The notes under the pieces are model-generated. The model saw only the letters and a list, made by a program, of their open reading frames with translations. It ran no database searches and had not been told where the DNA came from. Position numbers and translations under genes: made by a program. A DNA stretch of 12,682 bases from NZQO01 sp002693605 (lineage in GTDB: Bacteria > Bacteroidota > Bacteroidia > Flavobacteriales > Flavobacteriaceae), in contig CAXAVH010000080.1 in the NCBI GenBank assembly GCA_963972105.1, positions 1 through 12,682 of the forward strand, written 5' to 3'. Shown here piece after piece: positions 7,238 through 12,682 of the stretch; the first letter of the stretch is position 1, and each line of letters starts with the position of its first letter.

Positions 7238-9370
7238 TTAATTTTTTATATTCGCCATCTTGGCTTTTTTGATATTGTTAAGCTTCAGGTCCTCGAGCAC
7301 ATTTACCGCCTCCTCTACATAAATATCCTGGCTCAGGTTTTTGTGCCAACGCTTGCGCTTTTCACGAAGCGTGGTGTCCTGTGTCATCAATGCAATTTCA
7401 TTGGGCAGCGAACGGTAGCTTAGTTTATTATCGTACTCTTCAATAGCCTCAAATTTTTTAGTTTCCTTCTTACGCTTCTCTATTTCGGCGGAATACTCCT
7501 CAAAATTGAGTGAAACATCCATCTCGTCTCGACGCGCTTTTATATATCGGGCGTTTTCGTCGATCAGGGCGAGCTGGTCGCTTTTCGACATTCGCTCCTT
7601 GCTCTTCTCGATGGTTTCCTCGAAATCGATATATCCGTCCCAAATATCATAATCGGCTGGGCTTATCTTATCATACGGCAACGGATTGTCATAATCGCGC
7701 TCCCCTACGTCTATATAACTATATCGATCTGGCATGACCACGTCACTCTTAACTCCCTCTAACTGGGTAGAGCCACCATTTACGCGATAAAATTTCTGAA
7801 TGGTCACCTTTAAGGCACCCATATCGCCCAAGTCATTCTTACGCAACCATTGGTTCAGGTCAATCATTCGCTGTACCGTCCCTTTTCCGTAGGTTTGCTC
7901 ACTCCCTATAATTACGGCACGTTTGTAATCCTGCATTGCTGCCGCCAGTATCTCGGAAGCAGAGGCTGAAATCTCGTTCACCAAAATTACGAGCGGACCA
8001 TCCCAAAGGATAGAGTCATCGTTATCTTCCAATATCTCTTTCTTATTACCGCTACTTGCAACCTGTACCACGGGACCTTCCTTTATGAACAATCCGGCAA
8101 TATCCACCGCAGCGGTCAACGAACCACCGCCGTTCCCGCGCAGATCGAGGACCAGGCCTTCCATGCCTTCCTTCTTAAGGCGAATAATCTCCTCCTTCAC
8201 GTCATTTGCGGCGTTCCGCTTTTGATAGTTTTCCATATCAAAGTAGAACTGCGGCAAGTTGATGAAACCGTAGGTACGGTCGTCCTTCTCAATCACTGCA
8301 GATTTCGCATAGGTTTCCTCGAGCTCCACCACATCGCGCGTAATAGTTTCTTCCTCGATAGTTCCATCTACACGCTTTACGGTTAACGTAACCTTGGTGC
8401 CCTTTGGGCCCTTGATTAGCTTCACGGCGTCGTCAATTCGCATTCCTACAACGCTCACCGGTTTTTCCTCATCTACCTGCTTAACCTTTAAAATTTGGTC
8501 GCCCACCTCGATATGCTCTCCGCGCCATGCGGGACCACCGCTTATCACTTCCATCACATTAATGTAATCGTTCTTTTTCTGAAGTCGGGCGCCAATACCT
8601 TCCAACTTCCCGCTCATGTATTGGTCAAAGCGGTCGCGGTCTGGCGGATCGTAGTAATTAGTGTGGGGATCGAACTCCTCGACGATTGTCTTCAGAAAAA
8701 CAGCAAAGTAATCCTTGCGCTCCAAATCGTCGGTTAGGTCGAAATATTCGTTCAAGCTGGTAAGTGAAGTCTCGCGTGCCTTGGCTTCCAGGGCTTCCTC
8801 GGTCTTTGCCTCATACTCTTCTTCCGTTTCTAATTTCGATTTTTGTTCTTCCAGTAAATCGTAATAAGTGCCGATGGTGGATAGCTTGAGTTGCTTGCGC
8901 CAGCGCATCTTGAGTTCCTCAACCGAAGAGGCATACTCCAGTTTATCGTAATCGACGTTGATACTTTCCGCTTCAGAATAATCGAACGGTTGTTCCATTA
9001 CCGTCACATACATTTTCTCCACTTCGGCCTGACGCTGCATAAACCGCTCGTATACCAAATTGAAGAAGGTGAGGTCCTTGGACTTAATCTGGTCGTCGAT
9101 CTGCGTTTTATACTTGCTGAACTCCGCTACGTCCGAAGCCAGAAAATAGCGCTTCAGGGGGTCCAGCCCGGAAAGAAAGTCTTCATAGACATTTTCCGAA
9201 AAGGTATCGTCCATTTCCGCAGGGCTATAGTGGCCCTTTTCCAACACGTAGGTAATAAGGTCTATGAGAAGCTTATCCTTCTCGGGGTCATTGAAATCCT
9301 TGGTCGTGAAGCTGCACGAGGCAGCAGCCACAAATACCGCAAGAAACAGTATTTTTAAATTCTTCTTCAT
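7238..9370 (-). CDS. prc: Carboxy-terminal processing protease Prc/Tsp (S41), lipoprotein
   Basis: Prc is a periplasmic protease that degrades or trims proteins from exposed C-termini; in E. coli it acts with the adaptor NlpI. The 710-residue product has a lipoprotein signal peptide with lipobox A16-A-S-C19, an N-terminal helical domain (about 30-240), a PDZ domain (about 254-335), the S41 catalytic core and a charged C-terminal helical domain (about 590-710). The nucleophile is S470 in ISASASEI and the general base is K496 in YGKGTVQ, one residue further apart than in E. coli Prc. Size resembles E. coli Prc (about 680), not the shorter CtpA type. An upstream in-frame ATG at 9427 would add 19 residues, and another at 9379 adds three. 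I chose 9370 because it puts the basic residues directly before the hydrophobic core. First gene of a unit with the permease and nuclease. Confidence 0.95.
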   Translation of the reverse strand: MKKNLKILFLAVFVAAASCSFTTKDFNDPEKDKLLIDLITYVLEKGHYSPAEMDDTFSENVYEDFLSGLDPLKRYFLASDVAEFSKYKTQIDDQIKSKDLTFFNLVYERFMQRQAEVEKMYVTVMEQPFDYSEAESINVDYDKLEYASSVEELKMRWRKQLKLSTIGTYYDLLEEQKSKLETEEEYEAKTEEALEAKARETSLTSLNEYFDLTDDLERKDYFAVFLKTIVEEFDPHTNYYDPPDRDRFDQYMSGKLEGIGARLQKKNDYINVMEVISGGPAWRGEHIEVGDQILKVKQVDEEKPVSVVGMRIDDAVKLIKGPKGTKVTLTVKRVDGTIEEETITRDVVELEETYAKSAVIEKDDRTYGFINLPQFYFDMENYQKRNAANDVKEEIIRLKKEGMEGLVLDLRGNGGGSLTAAVDIAGLFIKEGPVVQVASSGNKKEILEDNDDSILWDGPLVILVNEISASASEILAAAMQDYKRAVIIGSEQTYGKGTVQRMIDLNQWLRKNDLGDMGALKVTIQKFYRVNGGSTQLEGVKSDVVMPDRYSYIDVGERDYDNPLPYDKISPADYDIWDGYIDFEETIEKSKERMSKSDQLALIDENARYIKARRDEMDVSLNFEEYSAEIEKRKKETKKFEAIEEYDNKLSYRSLPNEIALMTQDTTLREKRKRWHKNLSQDIYVEEAVNVLEDLKLNNIKKAKMANIKN

Positions 9371-9491
9371 AATGCGCATAGCTATCAACTTATATTTTTT
9401 TCTAAAGTATATAAAAAACCGTGCCACGGGTCTGTAATGATACTAATTTTTTGTTAAACAGTACCGTGAACGGCAGCCTACTAATAAGACG

Positions 9492-9523
9492 GTGGAAATA
9501 GTAGACCGTTACAGTCTTTCCAC
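9492..9523. repeat. Interrupted inverted repeat (possible operator or RNA hairpin)
   Basis: GTGGAA (9492-9497) pairs with TTCCAC (9518-9523), and inside it AGAC (9503-9506) pairs with GTCT (9514-9517) around a 7-nt loop. The left arm carries a 5-nt bulge (9498-9502). It lies about 70-100 nt before the surE start, upstream of the candidate surE promoter, in the middle of the divergent region. That placement fits a regulator-binding site better than a terminator, since neither adjacent gene ends there. It could be chance in a 225-nt region. Confidence 0.35.
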
Positions 9524-9546
9524 GGAAAAACTTGGCCCGCCCAAAC

Positions 9547-9577
9547 TTTTAACGTCACATTATTAATTGTATTTTAG
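9547..9577 (+). promoter_or_regulatory. Candidate Bacteroidota-type promoter for surE
   Basis: TATTTTAG at 9570-9577 differs by one base from the Bacteroidota -7 consensus TAnnTTTG. TTTT at 9547-9550 stands in for the -33 TTTG box with one mismatch, and the spacer is 19 nt. Transcription would begin about 10 nt before the surE ATG at 9596, giving a very short leader. Both boxes are imperfect and the region is AT-rich, so this is a weak prediction. Confidence 0.25.
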
Positions 9578-9595
9578 CTTTTTAAAAGAATTAAC

Positions 9596-10375
9596 ATGCC
9601 GCAGAAGAAGCCCCTCATTTTAGTGACCAATGATGATGGAATTACAGCTCCCGGAATTCGCGCCCTCATCGAGGTTATGAATACTATTGGGGAGGTATAC
9701 GTAGTAGCTCCCGATTCGCCCCAGAGCGCTACCGGCCATGCAATTACGATAAACGATACGCTCTACTGTGACAAACTGAAAGTGCACGAGGGCGAAGTAC
9801 AAAAAGAGTATAGCTGTAGCGGCACGCCGGTCGATTCGGTGAAGCTCGCCATCAATGAAATCTTGAAGCGCAAACCCGATTTGTGCGTAAGTGGGGTTAA
9901 CCACGGCAGCAATTCATCTATCAACGTCATTTACAGCGGAACGATGAGCGCCGCAGTCGAGGCCGGCACGTTGGGTATTCCGGCCATTGGGTTTTCCCTA
10001 CTCGATTACTCGTGGGATGCCGATTTTGAGCCGTGCAAGCCGTTTATCGAAAAACTGGCGAAGCAGTGCCTGCAAAACGGGTTACCCAAGGGGGTGGTGC
10101 TAAACGTAAATATTCCGAAATTGTCCAGTAGCGAGCTCAAGGGCATCAAGGTATGCCGCCAGGCCAATGCGCACTGGGAAGAAAATTTCGATAAGCGTGT
10201 AAATCCGCTGGGAAGGGAATATTATTGGCTTACGGGCGAGTTCGTAAATGAGGACAAGGGCGAGGATACCGATGAATGGGCATTGGCCAACGGTTATGTT
10301 TCGGTGGTTCCCGTGCAGTTCGACCTCACGGCGCACCACGCCATTAAGGACATCAATACTTGGGAATTACAATGA
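9596..10375 (+). CDS. surE: 5'/3'-nucleotidase SurE
   Basis: SurE is a cytoplasmic metal-dependent phosphatase that removes phosphate from nucleoside 5'- and 3'-monophosphates; in some bacteria it also trims short polyphosphate. The 259-residue product starts with LILVTNDDGITAPGI. The expected metal and active-site residues are all present: D13, D14, S44 (in APDSPQSATGHA) and N102 (in SGVNHGSN). SCSGTPVDSVKLA at about 73-85 is also typical. Length is normal. It is the first gene of the rightward unit, about 225 nt from the divergent prc gene, and its stop overlaps the start of the next gene (ATGA). In this family SurE genes often sit by stress or protein-repair genes; here the neighbour is lpxB, so co-transcription with lipid A synthesis is inferred from spacing only. 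Confidence 0.96.
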   Translation: MPQKKPLILVTNDDGITAPGIRALIEVMNTIGEVYVVAPDSPQSATGHAITINDTLYCDKLKVHEGEVQKEYSCSGTPVDSVKLAINEILKRKPDLCVSGVNHGSNSSINVIYSGTMSAAVEAGTLGIPAIGFSLLDYSWDADFEPCKPFIEKLAKQCLQNGLPKGVVLNVNIPKLSSSELKGIKVCRQANAHWEENFDKRVNPLGREYYWLTGEFVNEDKGEDTDEWALANGYVSVVPVQFDLTAHHAIKDINTWELQ

Positions 10376-10659
10376 AACGTCCCGTGCGAGAAGTGATAAT
10401 AGGATTGCTGGTAGGATTGGCCGCCAATGCCACCGGCACCTATCTTTACCTGTTCTTTTTTTCTGAATATCCGCTTGAGGAAAGCATAAAACTGGCCCTT
10501 CAGGAAGATATCTTGGGCAGCCTGATTGCCTTGGGTGCCCTGCTAAACTTGGGCGCATTTTTTATATTTCTGAAGAAAAAACAATATTACCGCGCCCGTG
10601 GCGTGGTACTGGCAACCGTATTGGCGGCATTGGCCGTCTTGGTCTCAAAATTTTATTAG
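10372..10659 (+). CDS. Small hypothetical membrane protein between surE and lpxB
   Basis: I do not recognise a named family. The 95-residue product has three hydrophobic segments long enough to span the membrane (about residues 7-30, 47-67 and 75-93). Two short charged loops separate them: SEYPLEESIKLALQED and KKKQYYRARG. The positive residues at the N-terminus and in the second loop suggest that the N-terminus and the loop at 68-76 face the cytoplasm, with a periplasmic C-terminus. The ATG at 10372 overlaps the surE stop (ATGA), which argues for translation coupled to surE. A TTG four codons upstream is possible but less likely. lpxB begins 9 nt after its stop. The intact frame, tight spacing on both sides and amphipathic organisation support a real gene. 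A role linked to the membrane or lipopolysaccharide side of the operon is only a guess from context. Confidence 0.8.
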   Translation: MKRPVREVIIGLLVGLAANATGTYLYLFFFSEYPLEESIKLALQEDILGSLIALGALLNLGAFFIFLKKKQYYRARGVVLATVLAALAVLVSKFY

Positions 10660-10668
10660 GTACGTAGC

Positions 10669-11787
10669 ATGAAATATTACCTTATAGCGGGCGAGGCATC
10701 GGGCGATTTGCACGGGGCCAACCTTATCAAGTCGTTGAAAGAGAAAGACCCCCACGCCGATATTCGCGCATGGGGCGGCGATTTGATGGAAGCGGCCGGT
10801 GCACAGATCGTGAAGCATTACCGCGACCTTGCGTTTATGGGGTTTGCCGAGGTGGTGATGAACCTGCGTACCATTTTTAGGAATATTTCCTTCTGCAAAC
10901 AGGATATCCTAGAGTTCCAGCCCGATGTAATCGTCTTTATCGATTATCCCGGCTTTAACCTTCGTATTGCCAAATGGGCGAAGCGTCACGACTTCAAAAC
11001 CCACTATTACATTTCGCCACAAATTTGGGCGTGGAAGGAAAACAGGATTAAGGCCATTAAGCGCGATATAGACGCGATGTACGTTATTCTTCCCTTCGAG
11101 AAGGAGTTCTACGAACAAAAGCACGATTTTCCCGTTACCTTCGTGGGCCATCCGCTTATCGACGCCATTTTCGACCGTCCACAGGTAAACCCAAACCATT
11201 TCAGGAAACAATTTGGGCTCGAGGAAAAGCCCATTATCGCGCTTTTGCCGGGTAGCCGAAAGCAGGAAATTTCAAAGATGCTGAGCGTTATGTTAGCCGT
11301 GGTAGACGATTTTCCCGAGTACCAATTTGTAATTGCGGGAGCGCCCAGCCAAGAAGCCGAATTCTATAAGCCCTATATAAAAAAGAATAACGTACACCTG
11401 CTGCTCGATAAAACTTATGATTTGCTTAGCATTTCGACCGCGGCTTTGGTAACCTCCGGGACCGCGACCTTAGAAACCGCACTTTTCAAGGTTCCGCAGG
11501 TGGTGTGCTACAAGGGCAATCGCATCTCGTATGAAATTGCCAAGCGAGTTATCAATTTGAAGTATATCTCGCTGGTCAATTTGATTTTGGATAAGGAAGT
11601 GGTTACTGAACTCATTCAAACCGAGTTTGAGCCTGGCCTACTGCGCGAGGCGCTCGCGGAAATTTTAGATCCGTATCACCGGGCAAAATTATTCCTGGAA
11701 TATTACGATCTCGAGAAAAAGCTTGGCGGAAAGGGGGCCAGTGCCACCACCGCACAACTCATTTTTGAATGCGCTGGCAAAGATTGA
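10669..11787 (+). CDS. lpxB: Lipid-A-disaccharide synthase LpxB
   Basis: LpxB is a family GT19 glycosyltransferase at the cytoplasmic face of the inner membrane. It joins UDP-2,3-diacylglucosamine to lipid X to make the beta-1,6 disaccharide of lipid A. The 372-residue product opens with AGEASGDLHGA (7-17) and carries IDYPGFN with D92 (matching the essential Asp of this motif). Also visible are ISPQIWAW at about 115-122, FVGHPL at 158-163, the nucleotide-sugar loop LPGSRKQEI at 193-201 and SGTATLE at 263-269. The C-terminal VNLIL...EL.Q segment is at about 303-317. Length is normal. It lies 9 nt after the small membrane protein, in an apparent operon with surE. Its presence confirms an LPS-bearing, Gram-negative envelope. 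Confidence 0.97.
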   Translation: MKYYLIAGEASGDLHGANLIKSLKEKDPHADIRAWGGDLMEAAGAQIVKHYRDLAFMGFAEVVMNLRTIFRNISFCKQDILEFQPDVIVFIDYPGFNLRIAKWAKRHDFKTHYYISPQIWAWKENRIKAIKRDIDAMYVILPFEKEFYEQKHDFPVTFVGHPLIDAIFDRPQVNPNHFRKQFGLEEKPIIALLPGSRKQEISKMLSVMLAVVDDFPEYQFVIAGAPSQEAEFYKPYIKKNNVHLLLDKTYDLLSISTAALVTSGTATLETALFKVPQVVCYKGNRISYEIAKRVINLKYISLVNLILDKEVVTELIQTEFEPGLLREALAEILDPYHRAKLFLEYYDLEKKLGGKGASATTAQLIFECAGKD

Positions 11788-11798
11788 AAAAAATCTAT

Positions 11799-11806
11799 TA
11801 TTTTTA
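11799..11806 (+). promoter_or_regulatory. Candidate -7 box before the NlpC/P60 lipoprotein gene
   Basis: TATTTTTA matches seven of eight positions of the Bacteroidota -7 consensus TAnnTTTG, and lies 25 nt before the ATG at 11832. The 44-nt gap after lpxB is the largest in this run of genes apart from the next one, which fits an extra internal promoter. No convincing TTTG lies about 19-21 nt upstream, and the stretch is simply AT-rich, so support is weak. Confidence 0.22.
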
Positions 11807-11831
11807 GACAGTAGAAAAAAGCAATAGCCCT

Positions 11832-12338
11832 ATGAAAAAGTTTTTTCTCATCGCCCTTCTCCCTTTGTTCCTTGCCTCCTGTGGAAGTTCCAAAACCGTG
11901 CATAGCGATGCAACACGTAGCCTCCCAGACAAGGGCACGACTCGGGTAAGTTCGGCGACTGCCGAAAATATCGTTAATTACGCAATGACATTCGAGGGAA
12001 CAAAGTATAAATTTGGAGGTACTTCCAAAAAGGGAATGGATTGCTCTGGGCTAATTTACACCGCCTTTAACAAGGAAAAGGTTTGGCTTCCGCGCATCTC
12101 GCGCGATATGGCACGCGAGGGAAAGAGCATCCCCCTGAGGCAGACCGATGTGGGCGATTTGCTGTTTTTCCAAACCAATAAGAGCAGTCGGGTAATAAAC
12201 CATGTAGGATTGGTGGTTGAATCTCTTGGCGGCGCTATAAAGTTTATCCATTCCACTACTTCGCGTGGTGTAATCATATCATCGCTGGACGAGCGCTATT
12301 GGAACGACGCGTTCGTTGAGGTCAGGCGAATGATGTAA
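11832..12338 (+). CDS. NlpC/P60 (C40) lipoprotein, probable peptidoglycan endopeptidase
   Basis: NlpC/P60 proteins are cysteine peptidases that usually cut peptide stems or cross-links of peptidoglycan. The 168-residue precursor has a lipoprotein signal peptide with lipobox L14-A-S-C17, then a short low-complexity linker (about 18-42) and one catalytic domain. The nucleophile is C71 in MDCSGL, the catalytic His is H124 in INHVGLV and the third residue is H140 in FIHST, so the triad is complete. Mature size and layout resemble E. coli MepS (Spr), a D,D-endopeptidase that opens space for wall growth. Enzymatic specificity cannot be read from sequence, and other C40 members are L,D- or gamma-D-Glu-DAP endopeptidases. 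It lies 44 nt after lpxB and 45 nt before the comEC-like gene, on the same strand. Periplasmic side of inner or outer membrane is expected. Confidence 0.92.
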   Translation: MKKFFLIALLPLFLASCGSSKTVHSDATRSLPDKGTTRVSSATAENIVNYAMTFEGTKYKFGGTSKKGMDCSGLIYTAFNKEKVWLPRISRDMAREGKSIPLRQTDVGDLLFFQTNKSSRVINHVGLVVESLGGAIKFIHSTTSRGVIISSLDERYWNDAFVEVRRMM

Positions 12339-12383
12339 TACCATTTACTCCCCAATAAGCAAGGCATTCTTAATTAACTAAGG

Positions 12384-12682
12384 ATGAAGTTTGTCAATTT
12401 TATTGTCGTTAGACTGGCAGTATTGGTGGCCATGGGTATTTTGGCGGCGCATTATTTGCCCGTGTCACATTCCGCATTTCCAACCCTTATCGGGCTCTGC
12501 GGCCTTCTATTTCTCACATGGCGCCTTGTTCAGCAACGATGGCAACTTTCCCCTTTATTTGGTCTGCTAACCTATCTCGCTTTTTTTGTGCTGGGATATT
12601 ACAGTTATCAGATTAAACTGCCCGAATTTCAGCCTACACACTATAGCCATTTTGTAGTAGTAGGGACACCGCAACTATTTCA
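12384..12682 (+). CDS. comEC: ComEC/Rec2-type DNA uptake channel protein, N-terminal part
   Basis: ComEC forms the inner-membrane channel that takes up single-stranded DNA during transformation. Only the first 99 codons are in the window and the frame runs off the right edge without a stop. The translation begins MKFVNFIVVRLAVLVAMG and shows a first membrane segment at about residues 5-24, then closely spaced segments at about 31-46 and 57-74. After these comes a soluble stretch with QPTHYSHFVVV. This N-terminal layout of membrane segments followed by an HY-containing start of the DUF4131 region is typical of Bacteroidota ComEC proteins. The ATG at 12384 is the first after an in-frame TAA at 12375. 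The diagnostic competence domain and metallo-beta-lactamase domain lie outside the window, so the call rests on N-terminal pattern alone. Confidence 0.75.
   Translation, partial: MKFVNFIVVRLAVLVAMGILAAHYLPVSHSAFPTLIGLCGLLFLTWRLVQQRWQLSPLFGLLTYLAFFVLGYYSYQIKLPEFQPTHYSHFVVVGTPQLF

Larger units (their letters stand above)
9371..9595. promoter_or_regulatory. Divergent intergenic region between prc and surE
   Basis: This 225-nt stretch separates the leftward prc unit from the rightward surE unit and must hold promoters for both. It is AT-rich next to each gene, with a more GC-containing middle at about 9465-9545. I see no conserved ORF. Besides the inverted repeat listed separately, the element CCACGG occurs at 9424-9429 and 9520-9525. 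On the minus strand TACTTTAG (9409 to 9402) is a one-mismatch version of the Bacteroidota -7 box TAnnTTTG for prc, but no good -33 box lies at the expected distance. Exact start sites cannot be read from the sequence. Confidence 0.55.

Noticed and set aside
8891..9358. 155-codon open frame on the + strand opposite prc
   Set aside because: It lies wholly antisense to the intact prc coding region, shows no recognisable motif, and is best explained as a shadow of a long charged protein with biased codon use.
9371..9427. Longer prc start at 9427 (19 extra residues)
   Set aside because: The extension puts a basic, atypical stretch before the lipoprotein signal peptide. The ATG at 9370 gives a normal signal sequence with lipobox.
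10360..10371. TTG start for the small membrane protein
   Set aside because: The ATG at 10372 overlaps the surE stop in the common ATGA arrangement and gives a better N-terminus.
11789..11805. AAAAAT...ATTTTT hairpin after lpxB as a terminator
   Set aside because: The stem is only A and T, with no GC core or following U-tract of note. It is more likely just AT-rich promoter-like sequence.
1..12682. Mobile elements, CRISPR arrays, tRNA/rRNA genes, toxin-antitoxin or phage genes
   Set aside because: I looked on both strands for repeats, transposase motifs and RNA-gene patterns and saw none. The content is housekeeping envelope genes with even composition.

Overview
The window is chromosomal DNA from a Bacteroidota bacterium, most likely a member of the Flavobacteriaceae. 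The evidence is the sequence style of MreC, PBP2, the Prc protease and ComEC, the short lipoprotein signal peptides, the near absence of strong Shine-Dalgarno sequences, and AT-rich candidate promoters with TAnnTTT-like cores. By eye the GC content is in the mid-40s percent and looks even throughout. I see no insertion sequence, phage gene, CRISPR array, tRNA or rRNA, and no sharp compositional break, so this looks like core genome rather than an island.

Bases 1-5285 (+ strand) hold the rod-shape (elongasome) operon: the 3' part of mreB, then mreC, mreD, mrdA (PBP2) and rodA. Spacings are 13 nt, -14 nt, -4 nt and -1 nt, which suggests translational coupling. Together these genes build the machine that inserts peptidoglycan into the side wall: MreB as cytoskeletal scaffold, MreC and MreD as membrane linkers and PBP2 regulators, RodA as glycan polymerase and PBP2 as transpeptidase.

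Bases 5290-9370 (- strand) hold a second transcription unit, read from right to left. It has a Prc/Tsp-type S41 processing protease predicted to be a lipoprotein, then after 20 nt an OppC-like ABC permease, then after 11 nt a membrane-anchored DNA/RNA non-specific (NUC-family) endonuclease. The last two genes start with GTG. The unit ends tail-to-tail with rodA, only 4 nt away.

Bases 9371-9595 are the divergent regulatory region, with an interrupted inverted repeat and a weak candidate surE promoter. Bases 9596-12682 (+ strand) run surE, an unrecognised 95-residue membrane protein, lpxB, a NlpC/P60 lipoprotein and the 5' end of a comEC-like gene cut by the right edge.

The theme is the cell envelope: side-wall synthesis, envelope proteolysis, lipid A synthesis, a probable peptidoglycan hydrolase and DNA uptake. 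The main points worth a second look are the possible Prc/NlpC-P60 protease-substrate pair, a Cys/His cluster in PBP2 where other PBP2s bind zinc, the orphan permease plus nuclease behind prc, and the small membrane protein between surE and lpxB. I did not find convincing evidence of a wholly new system.
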